A stretch of DNA of 64,000 nucleotides, taken from contig NZ_JACNYL010000002.1 of NCBI RefSeq assembly GCF_014692525.1, positions 248,001-312,000 of the forward strand, read 5' to 3'. Under the pieces are notes generated by a model. It was given only the letters and a program-made list of their open reading frames with translations, was not told the DNA's origin and ran no database searches. The translations under genes and the position numbers were made by a program. Each line of letters starts with the position of its first letter. The stretch's first letter is position 1. Source of the stretch: Sphingobacterium chuzhouense. GTDB lineage: Bacteria; Bacteroidota; Bacteroidia; Sphingobacteriales; Sphingobacteriaceae. This document shows positions 8,797 to 17,915 of this stretch, one piece after another.

Positions 8797-10206
8797 TTAA
8801 AAGTCCCAACCTGCAGCCTCTGCCACTTTTTTGGGGATATCGGTATTTTCCATTTTATGCGTAAATTCTTCCGCTCCCGCTCCAATAGCAAAAATAGGAA
8901 TATAAGCCGCTGAATGTCCTCCCGACGCCCAGCTCACGGAACCTTTTTTATTCAATATTTTGATAGCTTCGCTTGCCAATTTATCATCGTTAGCATATAA
9001 ACTTTTCGCAGTTTCCATTTCATGTTGTACAAAACTCTTCTTATAAATATCATGAAGTGCTTTTTCTTCATCTTCATTAACTGTTACATCAGCGAACAGC
9101 CCAACATTTTCTGTTAGCATACCTTTTACTTCATCCCAATCCACTTCCTTTTTTGAAGCTCTTAAATCAGATAGTAGCTTGGATAAAGTGCCTTGCGACA
9201 CTCGTTGGTTTGCCAATAGCTTTGTGTTCAGACGGCTTCCCCCATTACCCACCGCAATTCCGCCAGTTTCATGGTCAGCGGTGATAACGATTAAAGTCTC
9301 CTCCGGATGCTTTTCATAGAATGCGTAGGCTCGTTTCACTGATTCATTGAAATCTAATACCTCCCGAATGGTCGTTGTCGCATCATTAGCATGTGACGAC
9401 CAGTCAATTTTACCGCCTTCTACCATTAAAAAGAACCCATTATTATTGTTTTTCGTCAATGATTCAATGGCTGCATCGGTTATCTGCGCTAAGTTTAAAT
9501 CGCCTTCTTCTTGGTCGATTGCAAATTTTAACGATGATTTGTCGCTACCTTTTACATTCATTAAAATCATTTTATCAGCAGATTGTTTCGCTGAATTGTA
9601 ATCATCTAAGCCGTAAGCTAACGTATATCCAGCTTTTTCAAACTGCGGAAACAAGGAAGGAGCTTCTTTTTTTTCCGAATCTTTATCCGGGCTTAAGAAG
9701 CCAGATCCGGCAAAAAAATCGAAATTTGATTTTATTAAATCCTGTCCAATTTCATAATACCGACTACGATTGGGTTGATGCGCATAGAATGAAGCAGGGG
9801 TAGCATGATCTATACTTACTGACGTCGTAACTCCCACCTTAAGACCTGCTTCTTTAGCAGCAAAAGCAATACTCTTATAGGCTGTTGTAGTCGCACTGTC
9901 CATTCCTAATACACCATTTTTGGTTTTCTTGCCTACAGCCAAAGCTGTTCCTCCAGCTGCCGAATCGGTTACGCCATGTGATAAAGAATAAGATGTAGCA
10001 AATGTGGCGTAGGGAAAGGTAGAGAACACTAAGGGAAAAACCGTGTTGCGATCTTCCTGAGCTGCTAGAAAAACCTCAGTCAGATTAATCTGGTTCAACC
10101 CCATTCCATCGCCAATCATAAAAAAAACGTATTTGGGTTTCTGTTGTGCGAACGCGCCAAACACAACAAACAAAAGGAGGTAAAGAATTACAAAATTTTT
10201 CTTCAT
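8797..10206 (-). CDS. Alkaline phosphatase (PhoA family)
   Basis: Secreted alkaline phosphatase of 469 aa that hydrolyses phosphomonoesters to release phosphate. A Sec signal peptide (residues 1-20, ending GAFAQ) precedes the metal-binding FFMIGDGMG at about 28. The nucleophile Ser82 lies in VTDSAAGGTALA. Further zinc/magnesium ligands are visible in EGGKIDWSSHAND (about 263), VITADHETGG (about 307) and SGGHSAAYIP near the C-terminus. All hallmark residues are present, so it should be active. It is monocistronic and convergent with ssb. A phosphate-starvation promoter could not be recognised. Confidence 0.93.
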   Translation of the reverse strand: MKKNFVILYLLLFVVFGAFAQQKPKYVFFMIGDGMGLNQINLTEVFLAAQEDRNTVFPLVFSTFPYATFATSYSLSHGVTDSAAGGTALAVGKKTKNGVLGMDSATTTAYKSIAFAAKEAGLKVGVTTSVSIDHATPASFYAHQPNRSRYYEIGQDLIKSNFDFFAGSGFLSPDKDSEKKEAPSLFPQFEKAGYTLAYGLDDYNSAKQSADKMILMNVKGSDKSSLKFAIDQEEGDLNLAQITDAAIESLTKNNNNGFFLMVEGGKIDWSSHANDATTTIREVLDFNESVKRAYAFYEKHPEETLIVITADHETGGIAVGNGGSRLNTKLLANQRVSQGTLSKLLSDLRASKKEVDWDEVKGMLTENVGLFADVTVNEDEEKALHDIYKKSFVQHEMETAKSLYANDDKLASEAIKILNKKGSVSWASGGHSAAYIPIFAIGAGAEEFTHKMENTDIPKKVAEAAGWDF

Positions 10207-10326
10207 TTTTTTTGAGGGATATGTTTATGTTGACAAATATAAAATATTACTATAAAGTCTACGTTAAATTCACCAATCTTATCCAACAAGTTACATAGGT
10301 TTAGGGGAAAACATTATTTTTGCAGC

Positions 10327-10632
10327 ATGACAGTACAACAGAAAGAAATGATTGTTCGGGATTTTGAAAAATATATGCAACATACATCGCAGCGCAATAT
10401 ACCTTTCACGCTAGAAAGCTTTGCTGCATTTGCGACTTCCTTGATTAATTTTTACAACGGCAGCAATTTGATCTCTATACCCGAAAGAAAAGAAACAGCT
10501 TTGTTACTTAGTAACTCCTTTAACGCTGGCATGGGAAATCGTATTACCCAAGAAGATCTTAACCAAATAGCCGATTTGATAATTTCAGATTCCACGATTG
10601 ATTATTCCATTTTAAATCCTATATTTGAATGA
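10327..10632 (+). CDS. Hypothetical protein of 101 aa
   Basis: No family recognised. It is a small, soluble, helix-rich protein without signal peptide, Cys residues or transmembrane segment. The N-terminus MTVQQKEMIVRDFEKYMQ looks like an amphipathic helix. It ends 11 bp before tRNA-Ala on the same strand, so the two may be cotranscribed. An ATG start, normal codon use and a clean intergenic fit make it a likely real gene. Confidence 0.6.
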   Translation: MTVQQKEMIVRDFEKYMQHTSQRNIPFTLESFAAFATSLINFYNGSNLISIPERKETALLLSNSFNAGMGNRITQEDLNQIADLIISDSTIDYSILNPIFE

Positions 10633-10643
10633 TTTTTCCAATA

Positions 10644-10717
10644 GGGGGATTAGCTCAGCTGGCTAGAGCGTTTGGCTGGCAGCCAAAAGGTCATCGGTTC
10701 GACTCCGATATTCTCCA
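10644..10717 (+). tRNA. tRNA-Ala (anticodon GGC)
   Basis: Complete cloverleaf. The acceptor stem GGGGGAT / ATTCTCC contains the G3-U70 wobble pair that identifies alanine tRNA. The D-arm is GCTC/GAGC. The anticodon stem TTTGG/CCAAA has loop CTGGCAG, giving anticodon GGC at positions 34-36. The T-arm is ATCGG-TTCGACT-CCGAT. The discriminator is A and CCA is not encoded. A strong terminator follows 7 nt downstream. Confidence 0.96.
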
Positions 10718-10724
10718 CAACAAC

Positions 10725-10760
10725 AGAGGTAAGGATGAAATGATCCTTACCTCTTTGTTT
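10725..10760 (+). terminator. Terminator after tRNA-Ala
   Basis: Perfect 12-bp arms AGAGGTAAGGAT / ATCCTTACCTCT with a 6-nt loop, followed by TTGTTTTTTATT. It ends the tRNA transcript and sits just before the convergent lipocalin stop. Confidence 0.85.
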
Positions 10761-10761
10761 T

Positions 10762-11295
10762 TTATTCCTGTATTGTCCATACTAATTTATCTGTAGCATA
10801 TCCCGAACGTTTGGCATACGCCAGATACTTCTGCTTAATATCTTCCGGTATTGTTTTATCGCGCGAGAGTATCCACATATAGTCGAGATTTTCACCAAAC
10901 ACCAAAGCATAACGATAGTCATCATCCACCATCACAACATTATATCCCGAATAGAACGGACCGAAAAAAGAAACTTTTAGAGCCCCCTCTTCTTCACTCC
11001 TCACAAACTTTGCCTTACCAATGCTTTGCTTATACTTTTCTTTTACCATGTCGTATCCCTGATTGTTGACCCGGATACTGCCATCGTCGTTCGACGCGTA
11101 GGACGCAATTACATTTTTAAGGTTCTTTTCCCAATAAAAATCTATCCGTGCGATCTCGTACCATTCTCCCAAATATTTATCTTTTTGAAAACCCTGCACC
11201 ACCGCTACATTAGATTTAACAGGCTTTAATAGATTATATAATGTCGTGCCAGCGGCAACGGCCGTTAGCAACAATAATGATTTTTTTCTGTCCAT
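10762..11295 (-). CDS. Lipocalin (Blc/apolipoprotein D-like)
   Basis: Lipocalin that binds lipids or other small hydrophobic ligands, probably in the periplasm or at a membrane. The start chosen is MDRKKSLLLLTAVAAG, which gives 177 aa with an N-terminal hydrophobic helix; the frame extends 24 codons upstream without a better start. Blc signatures are visible: DKYLGEWYEIARIDFYWEK (the GxW motif of strand A), ASYASNDDGSIRV, FFGPFYSGYNVVMVD, and the C-terminal YMWILSRDKTIPED with its conserved WILSR. No lipobox Cys is seen, so it is membrane-anchored or secreted rather than a Blc-type lipoprotein. Monocistronic. Confidence 0.85.
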   Translation of the reverse strand: MDRKKSLLLLTAVAAGTTLYNLLKPVKSNVAVVQGFQKDKYLGEWYEIARIDFYWEKNLKNVIASYASNDDGSIRVNNQGYDMVKEKYKQSIGKAKFVRSEEEGALKVSFFGPFYSGYNVVMVDDDYRYALVFGENLDYMWILSRDKTIPEDIKQKYLAYAKRSGYATDKLVWTIQE

Positions 11296-11417
11296 ATACA
11301 CTAAACCCAAAAGCATTATAAAAGTTTGGCTATTAATTAATAGTTTTGAAAAACCTTTTCGATACATCCAGGAAGGTTTTTAGTGAATATTGGGGGTAAC
11401 ATTTTCAGCAAAGAACA

Positions 11418-11882
11418 TTGTATTCAAAAGAAGAAGCAAAGAAATTAAAAGAACAATTTTGGACAAACTTTGGTCGGTTTATGTCCCCGATTCCAAATGA
11501 AGAAGGGTTGAAAGTCAATTGGGTCAACTATAAAACAGGGATTAAGCATCTTTACTTTCGTATGGAGGTGGATAATAAAACGGCAAGCATCTATATTGAA
11601 ATTAGTCATCCGGACAAAGGGATAAGAGAACTGATGTTTACACAATTCCAAGAATACAAAAACATACTGCATGCTGAACTCGAGGAAGAATGGATATGGA
11701 ATGAAAACCATGATGATGAATACGGTAAAAACACCGCTCGTATCGGAATAGAGCTCAACAAAAAGGCTTCGGTTTTTAAAGCGGAAGACTGGCCGGCTTT
11801 AATCAGTTTCTTCAAGCCTCGTATTATTGCGTTAGATCGCTTTTGGAGTAATGCAAAATATGGGTTTGAGCTATTTAAATAG
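11418..11882 (+). CDS. DUF4268 domain-containing protein
   Basis: A 154-aa soluble protein that I recognise as DUF4268. The start is a TTG codon giving MYSKEEAKKLKEQFWTNFG, which fits the usual family N-terminus; no in-frame ATG gives a better start. Other visible features are KTGIKHLYFRMEVD near residue 42, DKGIRELMFTQFQEYK near 66 and a Trp/Asp-rich C-terminus. The fold resembles those associated with nuclease-like proteins in some annotations, but no catalytic motif is clear and I assign no function. Its last 8 bases overlap the end of the convergent transporter gene. Confidence 0.72.
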   Translation: MYSKEEAKKLKEQFWTNFGRFMSPIPNEEGLKVNWVNYKTGIKHLYFRMEVDNKTASIYIEISHPDKGIRELMFTQFQEYKNILHAELEEEWIWNENHDDEYGKNTARIGIELNKKASVFKAEDWPALISFFKPRIIALDRFWSNAKYGFELFK

Positions 11883-12843
11883 TGCCTTTATTATGATATC
11901 GTTGTGCTATCACCGTAACGACCAGTATCTGGAAAGCGTGAAAAATCATCAACGGAAGAAAATATAGACCTGCGCTAGCAGAATGGGCAAACAGAAACTT
12001 GCCGAATACCGAACCGTGGGTCAGTGATTTTTTAGAACCGCAGAATAACGCCGTTATAAGGTCTTCCCTATTAAATTTTAAGACAAATTTACTTAACACA
12101 TATATCAATCCATAAACGAGTATAAACAGCAGCACGACGCCGGCAAAAATCCACAACAGATATAACCTCCCCGTGCTTTCAAACACCCCACTTACAAATG
12201 ACTCGGCAAAGCTGCTATAAACAATAAGCAGGATTATCGATTTATCAAATAATCCCAACTGTCGATTATATCGTATTACCCATTTGCCAAAATAAGTTTG
12301 CAATAGTAATCCCGCAATAACCGGGATAATGATCTCTTTTATTAATCCCCAATACACATCACCGAGCACGTCAATTTCGCCAAAATCAAGAAAAAACTGC
12401 ATCCATAACGGTGTAATGACTACTCCTATTAAACCTGATATACTGGCATTGAAAATTGCTGCCGGAATATTTCCTCGTGCAATAGAAACCATAACTACAG
12501 AAGAAGATACCGTGGATGGCAATGCCGCCAAAAAGAAAAACGAGAGCCAAAAATCTCGTTGTAATTCGGTTTGGATAAGTGGGTAAAATGGTAGTAAGAG
12601 CAATGGAAATAGAACAAAGGTAGCTCCTTGTATCAATAAATGAAGCTTCCAATTACGCAGTCCTGCTTTTAACTGCTGAAAACTCAATTTTAACCCATAG
12701 AAAAAGAAAATGAGTGATACGCCGATGCTCGTAATCCAGGCAAGTATTTGTCCATCACGCCATAAATAAAGCTGTGGAAAGAAATAAGCTAATACAATGA
12801 AGCAGAGCAAGGCTAGAATAAAGCCGTCAAATTTCAGTTTCAT
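11875..12843 (-). CDS. BASS-family sodium/organic anion symporter (SBF-like)
   Basis: Inner-membrane transporter of 322 aa with about ten hydrophobic segments, recognised as the SBF-like branch of the bile acid:sodium symporter superfamily. Features are the inverted-repeat half with FFFYGLKLSFQQLKAG near residue 47, LPSTVSSSVVMVSIARGN near 108 (a broken-helix motif with likely sodium-site Ser/Thr residues), and GSKKSLTHGSVFGKFLF near 270. The substrate is unknown; related proteins carry bile acids, pantoate or keto acids. It is divergent from the ECF sigma gene with 70 bp between the starts. Confidence 0.85.
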   Translation of the reverse strand: MKLKFDGFILALLCFIVLAYFFPQLYLWRDGQILAWITSIGVSLIFFFYGLKLSFQQLKAGLRNWKLHLLIQGATFVLFPLLLLPFYPLIQTELQRDFWLSFFFLAALPSTVSSSVVMVSIARGNIPAAIFNASISGLIGVVITPLWMQFFLDFGEIDVLGDVYWGLIKEIIIPVIAGLLLQTYFGKWVIRYNRQLGLFDKSIILLIVYSSFAESFVSGVFESTGRLYLLWIFAGVVLLFILVYGLIYVLSKFVLKFNREDLITALFCGSKKSLTHGSVFGKFLFAHSASAGLYFLPLMIFHAFQILVVTVIAQRYHNKGTI

Positions 12844-12859
12844 AGAAGACGAAGATACG

Positions 12860-12891
12860 TTTTTTATCGAAACAACTTTTTCTTAACTTCG
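12860..12891 (+). promoter_or_regulatory. Candidate promoter of the ECF sigma gene
   Basis: TAACTTCG at 12884-12891 resembles the Bacteroidota -7 element (TAnnTTTG) with one mismatch. A T-run at 12860-12865 lies about 19 nt upstream where the -33 TTTG element is expected. Spacing is right but the -33 match is poor. Confidence 0.35.
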
Positions 12892-12913
12892 GTCTGTCGA
12901 AAAGACCAAAATT

Positions 12914-13450
12914 ATGATGCGTTATAACAACATTTCAGGTATTGACTTCGATTCAATTTTTAATAACTGGAATAAAAAGGTGTATCATTACGCGTTGGGC
13001 AAAACAAATTCTAAATATATCGCAGAAGAAACGGTGCAACGTGTTTTTATTAAATTATGGAAAAACCTTTCCGAAAAAGATATTCCCGTCAACATAGAAG
13101 CACAGATTTTTACCATATCAAAAACAATACTTCTCGATGTCGTCAAAGAAGAAACGAATAGACGAAAATTACTTATCGATGATAAGAAAGAAGTATGGAG
13201 TGAGAGTCCGTTCGATATTTTTCAAACCAAAGAACTTGATTATCGGATTCAAAGAGCTATTGAATCGATGCCAGCAACGCGAAAAGAAATTTTTCAATTA
13301 AGCCGTTTTGAACATCTTTCCTATAGAGAAATCGCCAACAAGCTATCCATTTCTCCAAAAACAGTAGAAAACCATATCCATTTAGCGCTTAAAACGCTTC
13401 GTCAGATTATCTTTAGGACTTCATTCATCTTATTTTACTTTTTCTTTTAG
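12914..13450 (+). CDS. ECF RNA polymerase sigma factor
   Basis: Extracytoplasmic-function sigma-70 factor of 178 aa. Region 2 covers about residues 10-75 (FNNWNKKVYHYALGKTN...AEETVQRVFIKLWKN). Region 4 covers about 115-165, with the HTH LSYREIANKLSISPKTVENH. It would direct RNA polymerase to a regulon including the susC/susD pair downstream, and is presumably held by the FecR protein encoded 33 bp later. The C-terminus ends in an unusual hydrophobic stretch, RTSFILFYFFF. The start could also be the second Met. This is the standard Bacteroidota sigma-FecR-SusCD arrangement. Confidence 0.92.
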   Translation: MMRYNNISGIDFDSIFNNWNKKVYHYALGKTNSKYIAEETVQRVFIKLWKNLSEKDIPVNIEAQIFTISKTILLDVVKEETNRRKLLIDDKKEVWSESPFDIFQTKELDYRIQRAIESMPATRKEIFQLSRFEHLSYREIANKLSISPKTVENHIHLALKTLRQIIFRTSFILFYFFF

Positions 13451-13483
13451 GGGTATCTTCATTTTCAATCGTATTACTTATGT

Positions 13484-14515
13484 ATGAAGCTCACAAAAGA
13501 AATTCTGGAAAGATATCTTAAGGGTAATTGTTCTGATGACGAGATAACATTTATTCATGAAAATATCGATAAAATAAAAAATCAAGCAGATATTTTATTT
13601 TCGGAACAAGAATGGAATGATGCAGATAATCTATCGGAATATCCAAATGCTGAAGAAATAAAAAAAAGAGTTGTAGACCATATCGAAAACCCCGTTCGCA
13701 AGCATCAAATTCAAAAACGTCGGATGATTGTATCTTGGTCGGTTGCAGCCTCTGCTATTTTATTGATAGGTTCCCTATTTTACTTTTCCAAGACCAGCAT
13801 AAAACAGGCTGTAGAACAAGAGATAGTATCATCGCATGAAACACCTGCTACGGACTCGCCAACCAACCTTTATTATATCAATTCAGGAAAAGATGTTATG
13901 CACATTACGGTTTCCGACGGCTCTTCTATATCGCTTTATCCGCAATCGGAAATCAAATTTTCCGAGCATTTCGATGAGAAAACTTCCAGAGATTTCTTCC
14001 TAAAAGGAAAAGCTAAATTTTCCGTAGCGAAAGATAAGAACAAACCATTTCACGTACACTCGACAGGCATGACGACTACAGCACTTGGCACTGTCTTTAT
14101 TGTAGATGAATTTGCGTCATCCATTACGCAGGTAAAGCTTTTAGAAGGTTCTGTAGAAGTAAAACCAACAGTATTCAAGAAACAGTCTCCGATCGTGCAT
14201 ATATTAATGCCAAACGAGGAGATAAAAGTTGATCATAAAAGATCCAGAGTACTACATACCACCAAGCTTGCTTCCTCACCAACCGAACGAGGAGGATATT
14301 TTAGAGAAACATCGGAGAAAATCATTTTTAAAAACCTAGCATTGGAAGAAGTCTTCTTGATATTGGAACAAAACTACGTGATTAACATACGCTATCATAA
14401 AGATCAAATAAAACAAAAATTCTACACAGGTTCATTTAATCAAAGTAAAAACATATATAAAGAAATCTTAGATGAAATCAAATATCTACATGAAATCGAA
14501 TTAGAGGTATACTAA
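13484..14515 (+). CDS. FecR-family anti-sigma factor
   Basis: Membrane-spanning anti-sigma regulator of 343 aa. The cytoplasmic part (residues 1-80) would bind the ECF sigma factor. One transmembrane helix lies at about 83-101 (VSWSVAASAILLIGSLFYF). The periplasmic FecR domain covers about 140-240, with SDGSSISLYPQSEI and the LGTVFIVDEF motif. A C-terminal DUF4974 domain covers about 278-340 (KNLALEEVFLILEQNY). In known systems this periplasmic part senses an STN domain on the partner SusC/TonB receptor. The SusC next door has no visible STN domain, so the sensing route is unclear. Confidence 0.9.
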   Translation: MKLTKEILERYLKGNCSDDEITFIHENIDKIKNQADILFSEQEWNDADNLSEYPNAEEIKKRVVDHIENPVRKHQIQKRRMIVSWSVAASAILLIGSLFYFSKTSIKQAVEQEIVSSHETPATDSPTNLYYINSGKDVMHITVSDGSSISLYPQSEIKFSEHFDEKTSRDFFLKGKAKFSVAKDKNKPFHVHSTGMTTTALGTVFIVDEFASSITQVKLLEGSVEVKPTVFKKQSPIVHILMPNEEIKVDHKRSRVLHTTKLASSPTERGGYFRETSEKIIFKNLALEEVFLILEQNYVINIRYHKDQIKQKFYTGSFNQSKNIYKEILDEIKYLHEIELEVY

Positions 14516-14550
14516 TCTTTTGAAATAAAATTCACTAAATAAAACAAATT

Positions 14551-17500
14551 ATGAGTAAATCGCCAACAAACGCGTCCAAGCTGTTGACTATGCTTCTGCT
14601 CGGCTTGACGAAACCCAAAATGAAGTGGACTGTACCGTTGTCCACTCTTACTATCATGGGAATAGGTATCCATGTAGCTGTCGCGCAGACTGCTGCCTCC
14701 GTGAACGGTGTGGTGAGGGATGCACAAGGCAATCCTATTCACGGCGCAACGGTTACCATACAAAACACATCAACAGCATTTAAACAGATTACAACGACAA
14801 CCGAACAAGGTACGTTTTCATTCAGTAATATCCCCGAAGGAAACAATTACAGCTTATCCGTTACCTCGTTGGGTTATAAACCTAAAATATTAAGTGGCTA
14901 TAATATTGCTCTTCATGATAAGGTTGCAATTACCGTTGACTTAGATACAGAAGCCGAAAACATAGATGAAGTTGTGGTTACGGCGCTCGGTATCAAACGG
15001 GAGAAAAAGGCACTTGGTTATACCGTCGCGGATCTTAAGGGAGATGAGCTCACACAGGGGAAAGAAGTGAATGTAGCCAACGCTTTGTCTGGGAAAGTGG
15101 CGGGTGTGCAAGTAAGTCGGGCAGCGTCGGGTGCCGGTGGATCATCGAAAGTTGTTATTCGTGGCAATAACTCACTGATTGGAAATAGTCAACCGTTGTA
15201 TGTGATAGACGGTGTGCCCATCGACAATCAAAACATCTCCTCTCCCACGCAATCGGGTGGTACAGATTACGGTGATGGTATAGGTAATATAAATCCGGAA
15301 GATATTGAAAGTATGTCCGTACTAAAAGGACCAAATGCTGCTGCGCTATATGGACAACGCGGTAGCAATGGTGTCATCTTAATCACTACAAAATCCGGAA
15401 AGGCTGGGCGTACCAATGTAAACTATAATACCGATTATTCGCTAGGGACTGGATTAATATTGCCCGATTTTCAAAATGAATATGGACAAGGGCTTAACGG
15501 CACTTTTACTCATTTCCGACGAGACGATGGTAGTATTGTCCCGATGGCTACAGCTATCGCAAACGGATATACCGGTATTCCTAAAATGAGCGCTGGCCGC
15601 GATCGTACTACCCGAGCCAGCTGGGGACCTCGCATGGAAGGCCAGACTTACGAAGATATGTATGGTAATGTTCTACAATTAAACCCTGCATCAGATACCT
15701 ATCAATCTTTCTTCCAAACCGAGAAACAATTCATAAACAACATCGGTGTAGATGGTGGAAACGACCGTGTAAATTACCGATTCTCTTATGCCAACACCAA
15801 GGTCGATGGCTATATACCGACCAACACCTTAAATAGAAATAATTTTGGTTTACGGACACAAGGCAAGATCACGGAAAAGTTTCATATTGACGTAAAAGCC
15901 AATTATATCTTGCAAAATGCGAAGAACAGACCAACACTCTCTGATGCGGCAGACAACCCAGCATATTTGTTTATCAGTCAGCCCCGGAGTTTAAGTAACC
16001 AAATTATGTCACAATACAAATGGACTGCGGATGACGTAGCCAAGCAATTGGGATTTTCCGGCGTCACCGAGGGACTGGAGAAGACTTATGCTACCAACAG
16101 TTCGACTGCCAACCCTTTTTGGACTATTCATGAGAATCATAACGAAGACCGCAGAGATCGTGTAATAGGTCTATTGCGGTTATCATACGACTTTTTCCCA
16201 TGGCTGAAGGTCACGGCGACAGGTGGAACGGATTTCTATACCGATCAACGATTTCGATACAGACCGATCAACACCTATCAAAGTTTGAACCGGAAGGGCG
16301 ATATTCGTGAGGAAGTTATTCGATCAAGAGAAAACAACTACGATATCTTAGCCAGCACAAATTTCGATCTCTCACCCGATTTTAAACTGAATGCGAATCT
16401 TGGAGCTGCCCATCAAAGTAGGTTCATGCGATTAACAGGAAATACCGGAAATCAGTTTATCGTTCCGGATTTGTTTGTGATCAATAATACAACAACTAAC
16501 TCCTACCTATTTGATCTGATTGAGTCACGGATCAATTCAGCTTACTTTTCGGGACAACTCGGTTACAAAGACTACTGGTTTGTGGACTTCTCGGCGAGAA
16601 ATGACTGGTCGTCCACCCTATCGAAAAATAATAGCTCTTTCTTTTATCCATCGGTTAGCACGAGTTTGGTTCTGTCGGATGCACTTAATTGGCAATCTAG
16701 TGCCTTATCTTACGCTAAAATACGAGGTTCTTGGGCACAAGCAGGTAGCTCAGGTAATCCATACCAGTTAACAGGCGCATACAACCTCAGCCAATATACA
16801 CATGGTGGTGTCCCTATGGCCTCCTACACAGACATTATTCCCGATCCCGACTTAAAGAATGAGCTGACCACATCTATCGAAGCGGGAGCCGATCTACGAT
16901 TTATCAATAATCGGGTTTCATTCTCCTTTACCTATTATCAAGCAAAAACTAAAAATCAAATATTAGATGTACCCATTTCACCGTCAAGCCTTTATGTCCG
17001 AAACAGGATAAATGCCGGAGAAATCAGTAACAAAGGAATTGAATTTATGGTTAGTGCAACTCCAGTCAAGTTAGAAAATGGATTCGAATGGAATACTATC
17101 TTTAATTTCAACCGAAACAGAAATAAGGTCGAATCACTCTATCCCGGTGTAGAAACCTTCCTGTTAGCAACCGATAGAGGTATAAACGTGGTTGCCGAAG
17201 TAGGTAAGCCTTTCGGGCAACTAATCGGAACCCAATTTGCGTGGATAAAAGATGATCAAGGGAACAGGCTAATCGATGCAGACACCGGATTGCCCCTACG
17301 AACGACAGGACGTGTAGAAACCGATCTAGGCAATGCACAACCCGATTGGTTAGGCGGCTTTGGCAATACATTTACCTACAAAGGCTTTACATTGTACGGA
17401 TTGGTAGACATCCGTCAAGGTGGTATCGTGTTCTCCCAGTCAAACCGGGAGCAGATTGTTTATGGCACAAGCAAAAAAACACTTCATGGACGCGACGGCA

Positions 17501-17904
17501 CCTATATAGCGGATGGCCTAGTTGCCACTCAAAACGGAGCGGGAGAATGGATAAGTACTGGTCAGAAAAACGAAAAACAAATCACGGCACAAGATTATTG
17601 GAATATGGTTGCTAGCGATAAGGAAGTCATGGTATCCGAAGAGATGATTAATGACATGAGTTATATTGCGATGCGTGAAATTAGCCTATCTTATTTCTTA
17701 CCAGCCAAACTGATGCCGACCAAAGCTATACGGTCAATAAAACTCGGACTATACGGAAGGAACCTATTCTATTTCCAACGTAAAACAGACGGTTTTTCTC
17801 CAGAGGCTTCAGCCTTTAATGTACATAACTCATCTATAGGCATAGAATCTACCTCCTTGCCCATGATGAGAAACTTTGGGTTCAATATATCGTTAGGTCT
17901 TTAA
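14551..17904 (+). CDS. SusC/RagA TonB-linked outer-membrane transporter
   Basis: Outer-membrane TonB-dependent transporter of 1117 aa that forms the barrel of a SusCD import complex. After a long signal region (to about residue 46, VAVAQT) comes a carboxypeptidase-D regulatory-like domain (50-135, VNGVVRDAQGNPIHGATV), the plug start IDEVVVTALGIKREKKALGY near 140, the plug with VVIRGNNSLIG and PLYVIDGVPIDN, and a barrel ending in NFGFNISLGL. No STN domain lies between signal and CarboxypepD domain, although sigma and FecR genes lie immediately upstream. The cargo cannot be read from sequence, as no degradative enzyme is encoded nearby. Confidence 0.93.
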   Translation: MSKSPTNASKLLTMLLLGLTKPKMKWTVPLSTLTIMGIGIHVAVAQTAASVNGVVRDAQGNPIHGATVTIQNTSTAFKQITTTTEQGTFSFSNIPEGNNYSLSVTSLGYKPKILSGYNIALHDKVAITVDLDTEAENIDEVVVTALGIKREKKALGYTVADLKGDELTQGKEVNVANALSGKVAGVQVSRAASGAGGSSKVVIRGNNSLIGNSQPLYVIDGVPIDNQNISSPTQSGGTDYGDGIGNINPEDIESMSVLKGPNAAALYGQRGSNGVILITTKSGKAGRTNVNYNTDYSLGTGLILPDFQNEYGQGLNGTFTHFRRDDGSIVPMATAIANGYTGIPKMSAGRDRTTRASWGPRMEGQTYEDMYGNVLQLNPASDTYQSFFQTEKQFINNIGVDGGNDRVNYRFSYANTKVDGYIPTNTLNRNNFGLRTQGKITEKFHIDVKANYILQNAKNRPTLSDAADNPAYLFISQPRSLSNQIMSQYKWTADDVAKQLGFSGVTEGLEKTYATNSSTANPFWTIHENHNEDRRDRVIGLLRLSYDFFPWLKVTATGGTDFYTDQRFRYRPINTYQSLNRKGDIREEVIRSRENNYDILASTNFDLSPDFKLNANLGAAHQSRFMRLTGNTGNQFIVPDLFVINNTTTNSYLFDLIESRINSAYFSGQLGYKDYWFVDFSARNDWSSTLSKNNSSFFYPSVSTSLVLSDALNWQSSALSYAKIRGSWAQAGSSGNPYQLTGAYNLSQYTHGGVPMASYTDIIPDPDLKNELTTSIEAGADLRFINNRVSFSFTYYQAKTKNQILDVPISPSSLYVRNRINAGEISNKGIEFMVSATPVKLENGFEWNTIFNFNRNRNKVESLYPGVETFLLATDRGINVVAEVGKPFGQLIGTQFAWIKDDQGNRLIDADTGLPLRTTGRVETDLGNAQPDWLGGFGNTFTYKGFTLYGLVDIRQGGIVFSQSNREQIVYGTSKKTLHGRDGTYIADGLVATQNGAGEWISTGQKNEKQITAQDYWNMVASDKEVMVSEEMINDMSYIAMREISLSYFLPAKLMPTKAIRSIKLGLYGRNLFYFQRKTDGFSPEASAFNVHNSSIGIESTSLPMMRNFGFNISLGL

Positions 17905-17915
17905 TCTCCATCATT

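Noticed and set aside
14551..14700. N-terminal STN domain of the sigma-linked SusC
   Set aside because: Residues 1-48 are signal-like and hydrophobic and run directly into the CarboxypepD domain, leaving no room for the roughly 50-residue STN fold.
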